Source of the DNA: Folioceros fuciformis
Taxonomy: Eukaryota; Anthocerotophyta; Anthocerotopsida; Anthocerotales
DNA: 64,000 bases
Assembly (NCBI GenBank): GCA_049999805.1
Contig: JBNGIO010005379.1
Location: 1 to 64,000 of the forward strand
Direction of reading: 5' to 3'
How positions within the stretch are numbered: the first letter of the stretch is position 1; the number at the start of each line of letters is the position of its first letter. The notes below the pieces were generated by a model. It was given only the letters and a program-made list of their open reading frames with translations. It was not told where the DNA came from and did not search any database. The translations under genes were made by a program, and so were the position numbers. Positions 54,350 through 64,000 of this stretch are shown here, piece by piece.

Positions 54350-57300
54350 TCATGCGACAGAAGGCCTGAGCACCGGAGTGTCACCTAACACAGGTAACTC
54401 TTGCGAACTAGAAGGTTTGGTAACATTTTCTGGCTCAGCACCGTCATCTTCTTCTTCCTCTTCACTTTCTGTTTCGGCAAAGTAGTCGATGTTGAACTCG
54501 GGACCATCGCCTTCAGGCATTTCTGGTCCGCATTTGTAGTTCTCATGCCATATCTCAAGACCGGCGTTATCTTTCTCAGTTTTGGCGTCCAAGATCTCGA
54601 AGGCATCCAGTAGGAAAAGTCTCTTATCTACCTCTTTCCTTGTGTCCAAGTGCCGGGCTCTGTCAGCAAGTCGGAGTCCAGCATGCCTGGCCTCCCATGC
54701 TATTCTGTGTCGCCTCCGGTCCACATCCAGCAGTATTTCAGCATGATTTTGCCGAATTTGTTGTCTTCTAGCACGTAGTCTAGCCTCCTTTGCGGCTACC
54801 GTGTTGTCAGTGAGAACTCGCAACGCGGCTCTCCTTTTAGTGGCGTTCAGGTTATCACAGGCCTCACTGAGACTTGCACATACTTGCACTTCTCTTTCGC
54901 TCTCAAGAAAAATCTGTCTTCTTCTCATCCTTTCAGCGGCGGATTTGGCATCAAGGAACGAGTTGAAGGCATGGTTGCATGCGTGGAGCTCCCATTCTGT
55001 GGTCTTGTCTACATATCCAATTTTGGCCTGCAAGAACTGTCTTTTAGCTTCCCTTTCAGCAAGAGCTGCCCTCCTCTTCTGCCTTTGCCTCAATCTGTCG
55101 TTGCACAAGCGAGTTTCTAAATACGGCTCCGCGGGGTCATGCCTGTCCATCAGTTGTCTCTCCTTTTGCCTGGCCAACTGTCGCTTTCTGCAAAGCGTTG
55201 CTTCCTTTATCCTTTCAATGGATCTTTGTAACTCCTCTTCTTGCAAGGCTTTGCTTTCTTCTGCTCTCCCGTCGTCACCAACTTGCGCCTTCGCTCCGTC
55301 ATCTTTTTTCTGCTCATCCGGCTTGTCAGATTGGATGAGCAGCCCTTGATCTTGAGGAGCAGGAGCAAGAGTAGGAGTGGAAGATCCATTTGCGTACACC
55401 TGCTCTTGGGGTGGACCCTGCAAAGCAGACTCCTCCTGCCCCTCGGGACTAGTAAGCGTGGTTGGCTGTACATCCATTTGGCTGTCAGGTCGCGCCATGT
55501 CTTTTGGTTCCGCTGGGTTCGTCGAATCTATTTCTGCTTGACCTTTTGCTTTGCAGGATTGTAATCTCGTCTTCATGCGTTTCAAGCCTTTGCTGATGTA
55601 TTCACAGTTTCTAGGACAACAGTGTGATGTTATGGCTGTCATTTTCCTTTTAATCCTGCCCTCCACAGGGCTTGAAGCTGATGTAGGGTCAGGCCCAGGA
55701 CTGCTGGTGATGGTTGAAGCGTTTTGTACTGTGGGGGTTTTCTCTGTAGATGTGGTCCTACGAGTGTCCATGGGAGCTTGCGCGTTGGCTATAATCTTGT
55801 CATTCTCGCTCTTGAATCTAAAAGCCTCCAACTCAGGTTCATTTCCTGCTTGTGGTATCTCGTTGAATGATGTACTTTCCCCTTGCTCCTGGGTGCCATC
55901 TGCGAGAGACGGTGGTCCACTGTTTTCAGTAAAATCACCTTTGGAGAATCCAATTCCCTCTTGCTCCTGGCTCCCAATGACGGACGAACGTCCACTCTTG
56001 TTCTTGGAGGTTAGATCATCCAAGGCCACTAGAACAAAGCGTGCACGTGAAGTGATTGTCTCCTTGGAACCGTCCGCTCCGACGTCTTCAGTTTTGGTCA
56101 CGGATGCTCTAGCAATCATAATTTCGTTGTCTTGAAGGGCAAAGCTGCTCTTCTGCATTGGGGCATTCTTCTCTTCATTCTGCTCTTGATTTTGCACTGG
56201 GGCGACCTGCTCTTGATTCTGCACTGGGGCACTCTGCTCTCCTTTCTGCGCCGGGGCACCCTGCCCTTCATCTTCTTCCGCACCCTTAGCTCGCGCACCC
56301 TCCAAATGACCTTTCAGGCTAATAGGCAGGCAACAGCTGGATAGTTTGGGTACATGAAGTGACCGACGGGGGCGCTTTGGCTCTTCTTCTAGGCCTTGCA
56401 CCGAAGAGTCCCTTAGGTCATCCCCATGGCTGGAGAATGTCCCAAATGCTGACATGCCTGCCCCTGGGGCAACTTCGTGGGGACCTGCTCCCGGGTCTGC
56501 TTCTTGGGTCCCTGATGTCACAAGTGGACCGTGAGCCTGACCTTTACGGATATTTGCAGAGAGCGTCCCTTGTGCTGTTGTGGCTTTGCTATGTTTGCTG
56601 TCAGGTAGGTTAGACTCGATATGGTTGTCATGCATAGACGTGTCTTCCGTTCTGCCGAGTGCTTTTCTCTTAAACGGGTTACAACATGCTCTTCTATCAT
56701 CCTTTTGAGTGTGAGGCACATCCGCTCCTACACTTGCAGCCGGAGTGTCTGGCGCGTTCGACACAGCAGCTGTCTCAACACCGCTTTGGGTTGGTGGTCC
56801 AGTGGATGACAAACCAGGAAGTGGATCAGGCTGTGCGCCTCCTTCCTTACCATCCTCAGCCTGTTTCGTACCCCGGGGTGCCTTTCTTGTGAAGGGGTTG
56901 AAGTATGCTTCTCCATCGTCTTCCTGAGTTGCAGACATATGTGCTCCTGGACTTGCAGCCTGTGTGTCCAATGCCTTTGACACAGAAGCTTTCTCAAAGC
57001 TGCCCTGGTTTGTCGGCCCAATCGATGACCGACCATGAAGTGGATCAGGTTGTGTACCTCCTGCCGGATCCTGAAAAACGTCACCCACTTTCGTACTCTT
57101 AGATACTTTTCTTGTGAAAGGATTGCAGGATGCTCCTCTCCCGCTGTTATCTTTCTGAGTTCCAGACACATCTACTTCTGGACTCACAGGCTGCATGTCC
57201 AACGAGTTTGACACAACAATTGTCTCGACATTGGCTTCAGTTTCTGGTGTAGAAGAGGGCAAAGTATGAAAGGGATCAAGCTGTGCATCTCTTTCTTCAC

Positions 57301-60300
57301 CACCTTCAATCTCTTTCGTACTCCCAGGTCTTTTTCTTGTGAATGGGTTGCACAATACCCCTCCATCATCTTCCTGAGGTCTGGGCACAATTGCTCCTGG
57401 ACTTGAAGCCTGTGTGTCCAATGCCTTTGACGCAGAAGTTGTCTCAACTCTACTTTGGTTTATTGGCCCAATCGATGACAAGCCATGAAGTGGATCAGGT
57501 TTTGCACCTCGATCCGAATCCTGACCGACTTCACCCGCAGTCGTACTCTCAGATGCTCTTCTTGTGAAAGGGTTGCAGGATGCTGCTCTATCGATGTTAT
57601 CTTTCTGAGTTCCAGACACATCTACTTCTTGACTTGCAGCCTGTATGTTCAACGCGTTTGGCACAACACCTGTCGCAATATTGCCTTGAGTTTCTGGTGT
57701 AGAAGATGGCGAAGTATGAAAGGGATCTGGCTGTGCATCTCTTTCTTCGCCGCCTTTCATCTCTTTCGTACTTCCGGGTGGTTTTCTTGTAAAGGGGTTG
57801 CACCATGCTTTTCCATCATCCCTCTGAGTTCCAAGCACACGTGCTCCTGGACTTGCAGCTTCTGTGTCCAACGCCTTTGACGGTTCACGTGTCTCAGTAC
57901 TGACTAGGTTTGGTCGTCCAGTGGATGAAAAACCAGAAAATGGATGAGGTTGGATGTCTCGTTCTTGACTACCTTCAGCCTCGTTTGTACTCCTCTTTGC
58001 TTTTCTCGTGAAGGGGTTGCACCATACCCACTTATCATCCTCGTGAGTTCCAATGATATGTGCTCCTCGACTTTCAGCCGGTGTGTCCAGTGTGGTTGAC
58101 ACATCGGCGGATTCAGCTGTCTGAGCACTGCCTTGGTTTGGTCGTCCAATCGATGGCAAACTAGGAAGTGGATTAGGTGGTATGTCTCCTTCCTGACTAC
58201 TGATTGTCTCTTGTGTACTCATAGGTGCTTTTCTCGTAAATGGGTTGCACCATGCTCTTTCATCATCCTTATGAATTCCAGACACATCTTCTTCTGGACT
58301 TGCAGCCGGTGTGTCGAACGCGTTTGACAAAGCTTCTGTCTCAACACCGCCTTGATTTGGTGGTCCAGTAGATGACGTACCCGGAAGGAGATTAGGTTTT
58401 GATTCTTCCTCCTGACCACCTTCGGTCTGTTTCATACTCTTGGGTGTCTTTCTCGTGAAGGGGTTGCACCTTGTTACTCTATCATCTTTTTGTGTTTCGA
58501 TCACATCTGTTTCTGGACTTTCAGCCGGTTTGTCCAATGCGTTTGCGAGAATTGTTGTCTCGACACCGCCTTGGTTTGGTCCTCCATCGGATGGCAAATT
58601 AGGAAGTGGATCTCTTTGTATGTTTCCTTCTTGACCACCTTCAGTTGCAAAGGCCGACGATGCAAACATTGGCATCTGATCGGACTGCAAGTTGCTATCG
58701 TGATCTACATCTGATGGTTGCTGCAGGTTGGTGGATGGTTGAGACAGGAGAGGTGGATTAGCCTGTTGGCTATGTGTCACGCCCTGGTTTTTTGGCCACC
58801 CGCTGTTATGCAGATCGCTACCACTCACCTCAGAAGCTGGCAGGTTTGACTTGTATGCACTTGATTCACGTGTGCTGTCTGTAGGTGCCCCTGCTGTTCT
58901 TGCCAAAATGGTTCTCTCCTCTTTCGTTGTCTCAAAATTTTCACTGTCACTGGATTGATGCGTACGTATGTCAGAAACAGTTTGGTTGTCATGCACACAA
59001 ATGTCCTTTATGGTTGTCCTGTGGTCTCTTCTTTTGAAGGGAAAGCAACAGACTTGTTTGTTGACCTCCTGGTGTGGTCGTTCTCCAATCAAAACAGCAA
59101 ATGCCTGTGTGTTGACAGGGGATGCATCCACAGCAGCACCAGTTGCCTTCATTATTGCAAAGTCCGGAATGAGTGGTCCTGTGGATGCTAGAGTGGTAGC
59201 CTCATCTTGTGGTGCTGCATCTCCCGTATCACCTTTCTCAGTCAGAGCGCTATCTTCTCCTCTTGTTGAGGGGTAGCAGCGTGATGCTGTTGCGCTATCT
59301 CCTCTAGGATCCTGATGTTCAAGGATCGGAACACATGCAGCTGAAGATAGTGTTCCTTTGGTGAACACAGGTGGGCTTGTGCCAAGAACCTTGTCGACTT
59401 TGTCAATCTCCTCATTCTTGTCTCCTTGTATGCTACTAGCTGCCATGACGCTTTTATCATGTGTTGGTTCCTCTTCTGTTGCGTCAGTTTCATTTGGCTG
59501 TACGCCAGCATGTAAATTGCTTGATAAGCCAGCAGAGTGAAGGGCACTTGACGCTCTCGAGGTTGAGGCTGCTGGTGATTCTGTTGTCTGAATGATGTCT
59601 CCAGTTGGGTCTACCCTAGTCAATTCTTCTAGAGGTGAAGAGAGGTGATGGATCTGTATTCCATCTGGATCTGCGGAAATTGGGTTGCCATCAGATTTGG
59701 TTTGCATATCTCCAGGGAGCAAAGTCGGAGGTACCTTTTTGTCCACGATAGCTTCCGAGAAAATGGTCGTCGATTTCCTCATCTTAGTAGAATCACTCAC
59801 GTCTTGATCTTCCAGTGGGTAAACAGAGGTTTTGTGGTCTTCGAGAAGAATACTGTGTGATTCAAAGAGTACACCCTGTGGAAGTTTGACATCGGTATTT
59901 GTTGTTGGCTGTGTTGTGGGTGCGATTTGCGATGATCTTCCTCTTCCGTTGAGTTCAATTATGCTTTCTATCATAGTTCCTGAGTTGTCCTCCACATCCA
60001 TGAATATAAAACCTTGCAAGTTGTCATTCTGGTATGTATCTTGCACTGCTGTCGTGGGTCTTCCTTCATCTGTTATTTGAGAGGCATTATCCATTTTTTC
60101 CTTATCAGTACATGGGTCACGTGTACCGTAGCATTCACTCATCTTCGCTTGGCCTTCATTGGAACCTGAAGGTGGTTCGTCCTCAGGAATAATTGGATCT
60201 AAAATGCCCTTAGTTGTTGTTACTTCATTTGATTTCTGTTGCTCCAATTGATTCTGTATGGGGAGCTCAGGTGTGTATAGGACCTGAGCTTGAGGGGGCT

Positions 60301-63300
60301 GGACAGACATGGCAAAGGCTGAATCAAGGGTGCCCAAAGCTCCATCATCAACTGTCTGATTCTCTAGTATCAGTGTGTTAGAAGGGCAAGCTCCATTAGT
60401 ATCTGCTTCATTGATGCTCGGTTTGTCTAGCATTTGCTCAATCTCTGGCACTTGGTTACAAGTGGTTGGGATGTCAGTGGAAGTCCTACTGATCGTGCCC
60501 CCTTGAATGCTTTTAGTAAGCTTCTCCACAAAGCAGAAGGGACAGGGTCCTGGAACTTGACATAAACTTCTGTCTCCCTTCTTGTCTTCGCTTCGTTTAG
60601 CAATGCCATCATTACTCTCTTTGGACGCCTTTCTACAACCATCTCCCTGCTCAGAAGGGGCAACCTCGTTCTGTCCTTTCTCTACGCATGCAAACTCTTG
60701 ACTCTTGATTTCAGTAGCTGTCGTGTTCTCTGTGCTCATATGCGGACTCCCGTCTCCCTGTTCTTGTGAGATGTCGGAGGTCAACACCTGGCATGTGGTT
60801 TGTTCTCCCTGATGGTGGTCTTTGCTTAGGTCGGCTGATTCAATATTGCCAGCTCTTGAAGGCGAGCCTTCGCCAAGGAGATTGCCTCCATGGACCTCTC
60901 TCTCAATCTTAGCAACTTCATCATGCCTCCGCTGTGCCGAGTGCATAGCACAATTTTGACTTTTGGGTTCATCACGTGCCCCATGTGTTGTGCTCGTAGA
61001 ACCCTCGCCAATTCGTGTGTGACTTGCTTTTGAAACTTGTATACGCGACACACGAGCCTCAGTTTGGTCTTCTTGTGTGTTTAGTAATATGCCTTGTTCA
61101 CCTATGTTTTCTGCTGAATGTAAACTCGTACCGATCTCTGCGGGCACCTCTTTTTTTCCGATAGGTTCCAAGTCCTCACTCTTTTCTGGAGCCAGGTTGA
61201 TTGAATGTAGTCTAGTGGGTTCATCAGAACGCAGGTGTGAGCTTCCTTGTACAGGACGACTCGCTGGAATTCCGGTTTGCTTTTTCGGAATGTTTTTAGT
61301 CACTGTATCATTCGCTGGTGAAGCAAACATGGACAAGGTTTTGGTACTATTTCCATGTGGTGAAGGTGTTGATGGCTCTGATGGTGGGACTATGGGTTTT
61401 CCAAGGACTTCTGTGTCCTGTGTAGACTTCTCCTTCTCGTAAGAAGGGGGCGTCGCCATTGCCACTAAAACGAAGTGAGATGTCAGTACGCTGTGAACCA
61501 TATCTGTGGACGTAATTGCTTCTGCTATGATTTTGTCAGCTCCTTCGACCTCGGTAGGCAATTTTGGGTCTCCTGAATCAAATGCCGTGGTTGACGTCGA
61601 AGCTCTGGCAATCATATGTGCCTCATCGTCTTCAATTGCGGCTTCGTTTCTGTACTCGACGAGCGTCTCCTGTCCGTGTTGATTGCGTCCAACTTGATTA
61701 GAGATTGTATCGTGACATGATGAATCTGATTTTTCCTTGTCCGTAGCCAAAGATAGTCTTGAGTGGCGGTCTGCTCCAATTGTTTGAGGGTCCATGTGCT
61801 GAGCACGCTCTATTTCGGACGATTGCTCTCTTTGGTGAGTACTGGGTCTGTCTGGGATACCATGTCTTCCAAAATTCGCTTCCTTGGCTCCATATACCTG
61901 TGGTATGATGTCTATGGACGGCTGATGATCATGATCGCTCTCTCTTTTTTGCTTGGTAGTTATTAGCTCAGCATCGTTGCCAGGCGGTGTGGTCTCTTTG
62001 GTGCCTTGATGATCGCTCCCCCTTACTTCTTGCGTATTTAGCTCGTCCGTGTGGCCAGAATGCTGAGGAGTGCCGGAGTCGGCCTGGGTGATACTTTGTC
62101 TCCCAGTCTTGTAGAAGGAGCTACTCACTTTAAGCAGACCACCCTCAGTGATAGATAGGCCAGAGATAGAGAAACGTGGCTGCATTTCCTTACTATCAAG
62201 CTCAAGAATAGGCATGGGTACTGGACTGGTGCCTGGTTTGCTTTCCCCGGCTTGCTGAGCTCCGAAGGATATCTGGACAATCTCGTCCATGTTCACGTTG
62301 TCACTCTTCTTCTGGTCACTCTTCACGTGGTCTCTGCCTGGCGGTTTTTGTAACATGTGATGGAGAGGAGAAACCTCTGAAACTGCTCTCTCACCTTCAG
62401 AGGCACGTTGGAGAATGGGTTTCTCTTTATCATTGACCCCAGAAAATGCGGTTTCTAATGACTTCGCACGTAGTGCGGGCCTCATCTGCGTGCTAGAACG
62501 CATGATCCTGCTTCCTTGAGAAGAGCCGGCATCCTGCCTTGGTACCGTGCTGCTTTGTTCAACCTCATGCAGTCTGGGCACAATTGCTGCATGCTGCTTC
62601 TCATGTTCTTCACCTGTTGTTGTTTTGTGACTTGCTTGTTCCAAAGTTTTGCACCCTGAGTATGCAATTCGCACACCACTGTGGAAGGCCATGGCAACAT
62701 GATGTCCGCCAGATTCCATCTTCTCAACTAATATTGCGTCGGCCCTTGAGGCAATGCCAGGTTCAGCACCCTGATGCGTCGCAGTGTGACAAGTTAGTTG
62801 CCCAGTTATGCAAGACTCGCTCGTCTTTCTTAATCTTGTTGACGAGTAGTGATTTCCCGAGCTGGCTCTGCTACGCAGGTTACTTGTGTTCATGGTAGAA
62901 GTAATGTGCTCTCTATCGAGATGGTTCATGTCTTGTGTGCTTGCATTATGGTATGCGGACTCGAGTAACTGTGAATCCAGGAGTGTGGATCTTTCTTTTT
63001 TGGGAAATTTAGAGAGAAGACCATCGCTGGGACTTGTCTCGCCATAAGATCCGTCCCGGATGATCCCTCTCGACAAAGTGGGCTCAGTGGATGATATCGA
63101 GCGCTTGCCACCCATGGTCTCTCGCTGGGCTGTCGTGTTCCGTGAAACGGACAATGAAGGTTCCTGGCCTCCTCGCAAGTTAACACTGCGGCCTGCTTGA
63201 CTTGTGCCCTCGGGACCATCTACCTCAGACTTTGAAGACCTCTTTGTACCATTCGATGAAAGGCTAGAGCTGTCGGGATTCAAACTTGGCAACATGGTCC

Positions 63301-64000
63301 CGGATGTTGAAGGTATAGAGGTTCTTCTTCGTCCTTGATGTCCCTGTGTAGGTGAATGATCTGTGATGTATTGACGTGGTTCATCTTGTGTTTCCTCAAC
63401 TAATACGTCCTCAAGCTCCATTTCCTTCATGTTCTTTGGTTTTGGCACGACAATGAGGTATGTTTTTTTTTTGTCGGCATCGTTGAATAGTTGACCTTGT
63501 GAAGATCCGGACCAGGGTGGATCAGTAATTATTTCGTGTACCTTACTCTTCGTTTTTGACGGTGTGGGGTGTGTAACTCGTGATTCTTTGTCTCCTATTG
63601 TTTGACGATGTTTTTCGTCCCGTGGCATCCCGCTCTCCTCTTTCTTCTGGTGCCGTGTATCTTGGGGTGAGATGATGCTGCTCCCAGTTGTAGTAATGGT
63701 TGTCGCGAACAATGTCGTGGTTGAGGCGCTATGATGTGATGCTTCCTCCAAATATTGTGCTCCACTAGTTCCTGTGTGATTGTGCACTGCCAAATTCTCT
63801 GTGCCTATCTGGGATGCTCTCGTCAGACTAACATAGCCTTCAGCGGCATGGACGTCTTTCTTGATGACCTCAGCTACTTCACTAGTGCGTGAAGTGTGAG
63901 CTTCCTCCTGAAGCTTGGAGAACATATTTTGGATCATGTTGATCTCGTAGTGGTTGTGCACTGGTGAGCTGGCGGTTCGTGGTGATGTCACTGTGCTTGT
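54350..64000 (-). CDS. Giant single-exon repeat protein, 5' end beyond window
   Basis: A reading frame of at least 3,215 codons runs without intron or stop from the window's right edge to TGA/TAA at 54350; the beginning is outside the window. I do not recognise the protein. Most of it is disordered: Ser/Thr/Gln/Glu/Pro-rich, few hydrophobics. Three layers stand out. (1) Between 56660 and 58470, nine copies of a Cys-Asn-Pro-Phe-(Thr/Lys)-Arg-Lys motif spaced about 74 residues apart. (2) Related cysteine-basic patches elsewhere: VCCFPFKRRDHRTT (about 59040), CPFCFVEKLTKS (about 60530), SSCCLPISLKG (about 56330), SHCCPRNCEYISKGLKRMKT (about 55600). (3) A charged, helical C-terminal ~330 residues (about 54400-55290) with ERIKEATLCRKRQLARQKER and RAALAEREAKRQFLQAKIGY, ending in an acidic ETESEEEEEDDGAEPENV. 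Phrases such as FVLVA(L/M)A and 'IMIARAS' recur in the spacer regions. A short run of SAPVQNQEQ repeats lies near 56170-56260. The CC-plus-basic patches could be acylated membrane anchors, which is inference. Confidence 0.9.
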   Translation of the reverse strand, partial: TSTVTSPRTASSPVHNHYEINMIQNMFSKLQEEAHTSRTSEVAEVIKKDVHAAEGYVSLTRASQIGTENLAVHNHTGTSGAQYLEEASHHSASTTTLFATTITTTGSSIISPQDTRHQKKEESGMPRDEKHRQTIGDKESRVTHPTPSKTKSKVHEIITDPPWSGSSQGQLFNDADKKKTYLIVVPKPKNMKEMELEDVLVEETQDEPRQYITDHSPTQGHQGRRRTSIPSTSGTMLPSLNPDSSSLSSNGTKRSSKSEVDGPEGTSQAGRSVNLRGGQEPSLSVSRNTTAQRETMGGKRSISSTEPTLSRGIIRDGSYGETSPSDGLLSKFPKKERSTLLDSQLLESAYHNASTQDMNHLDREHITSTMNTSNLRSRASSGNHYSSTRLRKTSESCITGQLTCHTATHQGAEPGIASRADAILVEKMESGGHHVAMAFHSGVRIAYSGCKTLEQASHKTTTGEEHEKQHAAIVPRLHEVEQSSTVPRQDAGSSQGSRIMRSSTQMRPALRAKSLETAFSGVNDKEKPILQRASEGERAVSEVSPLHHMLQKPPGRDHVKSDQKKSDNVNMDEIVQISFGAQQAGESKPGTSPVPMPILELDSKEMQPRFSISGLSITEGGLLKVSSSFYKTGRQSITQADSGTPQHSGHTDELNTQEVRGSDHQGTKETTPPGNDAELITTKQKRESDHDHQPSIDIIPQVYGAKEANFGRHGIPDRPSTHQREQSSEIERAQHMDPQTIGADRHSRLSLATDKEKSDSSCHDTISNQVGRNQHGQETLVEYRNEAAIEDDEAHMIARASTSTTAFDSGDPKLPTEVEGADKIIAEAITSTDMVHSVLTSHFVLVAMATPPSYEKEKSTQDTEVLGKPIVPPSEPSTPSPHGNSTKTLSMFASPANDTVTKNIPKKQTGIPASRPVQGSSHLRSDEPTRLHSINLAPEKSEDLEPIGKKEVPAEIGTSLHSAENIGEQGILLNTQEDQTEARVSRIQVSKASHTRIGEGSTSTTHGARDEPKSQNCAMHSAQRRHDEVAKIEREVHGGNLLGEGSPSRAGNIESADLSKDHHQGEQTTCQVLTSDISQEQGDGSPHMSTENTTATEIKSQEFACVEKGQNEVAPSEQGDGCRKASKESNDGIAKRSEDKKGDRSLCQVPGPCPFCFVEKLTKSIQGGTISRTSTDIPTTCNQVPEIEQMLDKPSINEADTNGACPSNTLILENQTVDDGALGTLDSAFAMSVQPPQAQVLYTPELPIQNQLEQQKSNEVTTTKGILDPIIPEDEPPSGSNEGQAKMSECYGTRDPCTDKEKMDNASQITDEGRPTTAVQDTYQNDNLQGFIFMDVEDNSGTMIESIIELNGRGRSSQIAPTTQPTTNTDVKLPQGVLFESHSILLEDHKTSVYPLEDQDVSDSTKMRKSTTIFSEAIVDKKVPPTLLPGDMQTKSDGNPISADPDGIQIHHLSSPLEELTRVDPTGDIIQTTESPAASTSRASSALHSAGLSSNLHAGVQPNETDATEEEPTHDKSVMAASSIQGDKNEEIDKVDKVLGTSPPVFTKGTLSSAACVPILEHQDPRGDSATASRCYPSTRGEDSALTEKGDTGDAAPQDEATTLASTGPLIPDFAIMKATGAAVDASPVNTQAFAVLIGERPHQEVNKQVCCFPFKRRDHRTTIKDICVHDNQTVSDIRTHQSSDSENFETTKEERTILARTAGAPTDSTRESSAYKSNLPASEVSGSDLHNSGWPKNQGVTHSQQANPPLLSQPSTNLQQPSDVDHDSNLQSDQMPMFASSAFATEGGQEGNIQRDPLPNLPSDGGPNQGGVETTILANALDKPAESPETDVIETQKDDRVTRCNPFTRKTPKSMKQTEGGQEEESKPNLLPGTSSTGPPNQGGVETEALSNAFDTPAASPEEDVSGIHKDDERAWCNPFTRKAPMSTQETISSQEGDIPPNPLPSLPSIGRPNQGSAQTAESADVSTTLDTPAESRGAHIIGTHEDDKWVWCNPFTRKAKRSTNEAEGSQERDIQPHPFSGFSSTGRPNLVSTETREPSKALDTEAASPGARVLGTQRDDGKAWCNPFTRKPPGSTKEMKGGEERDAQPDPFHTSPSSTPETQGNIATGVVPNALNIQAASQEVDVSGTQKDNIDRAASCNPFTRRASESTTAGEVGQDSDRGAKPDPLHGLSSIGPINQSRVETTSASKALDTQASSPGAIVPRPQEDDGGVLCNPFTRKRPGSTKEIEGGEERDAQLDPFHTLPSSTPETEANVETIVVSNSLDMQPVSPEVDVSGTQKDNSGRGASCNPFTRKVSKSTKVGDVFQDPAGGTQPDPLHGRSSIGPTNQGSFEKASVSKALDTQAASPGAHMSATQEDDGEAYFNPFTRKAPRGTKQAEDGKEGGAQPDPLPGLSSTGPPTQSGVETAAVSNAPDTPAASVGADVPHTQKDDRRACCNPFKRKALGRTEDTSMHDNHIESNLPDSKHSKATTAQGTLSANIRKGQAHGPLVTSGTQEADPGAGPHEVAPGAGMSAFGTFSSHGDDLRDSSVQGLEEEPKRPRRSLHVPKLSSCCLPISLKGHLEGARAKGAEEDEGQGAPAQKGEQSAPVQNQEQVAPVQNQEQNEEKNAPMQKSSFALQDNEIMIARASVTKTEDVGADGSKETITSRARFVLVALDDLTSKNKSGRSSVIGSQEQEGIGFSKGDFTENSGPPSLADGTQEQGESTSFNEIPQAGNEPELEAFRFKSENDKIIANAQAPMDTRRTTSTEKTPTVQNASTITSSPGPDPTSASSPVEGRIKRKMTAITSHCCPRNCEYISKGLKRMKTRLQSCKAKGQAEIDSTNPAEPKDMARPDSQMDVQPTTLTSPEGQEESALQGPPQEQVYANGSSTPTLAPAPQDQGLLIQSDKPDEQKKDDGAKAQVGDDGRAEESKALQEEELQRSIERIKEATLCRKRQLARQKERQLMDRHDPAEPYLETRLCNDRLRQRQKRRAALAEREAKRQFLQAKIGYVDKTTEWELHACNHAFNSFLDAKSAAERMRRRQIFLESEREVQVCASLSEACDNLNATKRRAALRVLTDNTVAAKEARLRARRQQIRQNHAEILLDVDRRRHRIAWEARHAGLRLADRARHLDTRKEVDKRLFLLDAFEILDAKTEKDNAGLEIWHENYKCGPEMPEGDGPEFNIDYFAETESEEEEEDDGAEPENVTKPSSSQELPVLGDTPVLRPSVA
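56662..58468 (-). repeat. Nine-copy protein repeat (CNPFTRK module) in the giant ORF
   Basis: The coding repeat has a period of about 225 bases (74 residues). Motif positions, N- to C-terminal: near 58450, 58240, 58010, 57790, 57568, 57340, 57120, 56890, 56675. Sequences: RCNPFTRKTPKS, WCNPFTRKAPMS, WCNPFTRKAKRS, WCNPFTRKPPGS, SCNPFTRRASES, LCNPFTRKRPGS, SCNPFTRKVSKS, YFNPFTRKAPRG, CCNPFKRKALGR. Each is preceded by an acidic 'QKDD'-type stretch and followed, 10-30 residues on, by 'PDPLHGLSS' or 'PDPFHTLPSS' text and a 'NQG..ET...SKALDTQAASPG' string. Copy 8 has lost the cysteine. Confidence 0.9.

Overview
This is nuclear DNA of a land plant. The genes have short, clean GT-AG introns (mostly 60-155 bases), plant-only proteins (TIC110, plastid pyruvate dehydrogenase E1-beta, SWEET) and five PPR-type organelle RNA-editing factor genes plus PPR pseudogene fragments. 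Three of the PPR proteins carry a 'KP' dipeptide where the usual PG box sits, and two of these end in DRH instead of DYW. That matches the DYW:KP class known from hornworts, some lycophytes and ferns and linked to U-to-C editing. With the compact genes, a hornwort is my best guess; a lycophyte such as Isoetes or a fern is less likely. The species assignment is inference.

Layout. 1-800: repeats, no gene. 799-3538 (-): PPR-DYW:KP gene. 5358-6933 (-): SWEET sugar transporter in six exons. 7.0-10.1 kb: AT-rich island with a ~62-base satellite and two 100-N gaps. 10175-11293 (+): intronless gene of prokaryotic look. 12022-16586 (-): TIC110 in 15 exons, divergent from an OTU-type cysteine protease (17126-18496, +, seven exons). 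18610-19918 (-): PPR gene broken at a 10-N gap. About 20.6-20.9 kb (+): PPR pseudogene fragment. 21154-21785 (-): 78-residue SERF/4F5-like zinc-finger protein in three exons. 24550-27144 (-): PPR-DYW:KP gene. 27785-28991 (+): G-patch protein of the GPATCH11 type, convergent with spermidine synthase (29768-31679, -, nine exons). 33016-35919 (-): PPR-DYW:KP gene, starting 14 bases after the stop codon of CTF8 (35934-36450, -). 36768-38381 (+): plastid PDH E1-beta, divergent from CTF8. 38942-44984 (-): large coiled-coil protein gene of about 12 exons. 45.1-46.4 kb: unresolved coding signal. 46.6-49.5 kb: second AT-rich island with several tandem repeats. 49748-53098 (+): long PPR protein that keeps its E domains but lacks the deaminase. 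53461-54005 (+): decayed PPR copy. 54350-window end (-): a single uninterrupted reading frame of more than 3,200 codons with nine copies of a CNPFTRK-type motif, which I do not recognise.

How they fit together. The PPR proteins should act in plastids or mitochondria, each binding one or a few RNA sites and editing one base. TIC110, plastid PDH E1-beta and TIC110's neighbour context are ordinary housekeeping functions, so the window is a compact euchromatic region in which PPR genes have multiplied and decayed between housekeeping genes. The most unusual items are the giant repeat ORF, the DYW:KP/DRH PPR set and the very tight CTF8-PPR spacing.
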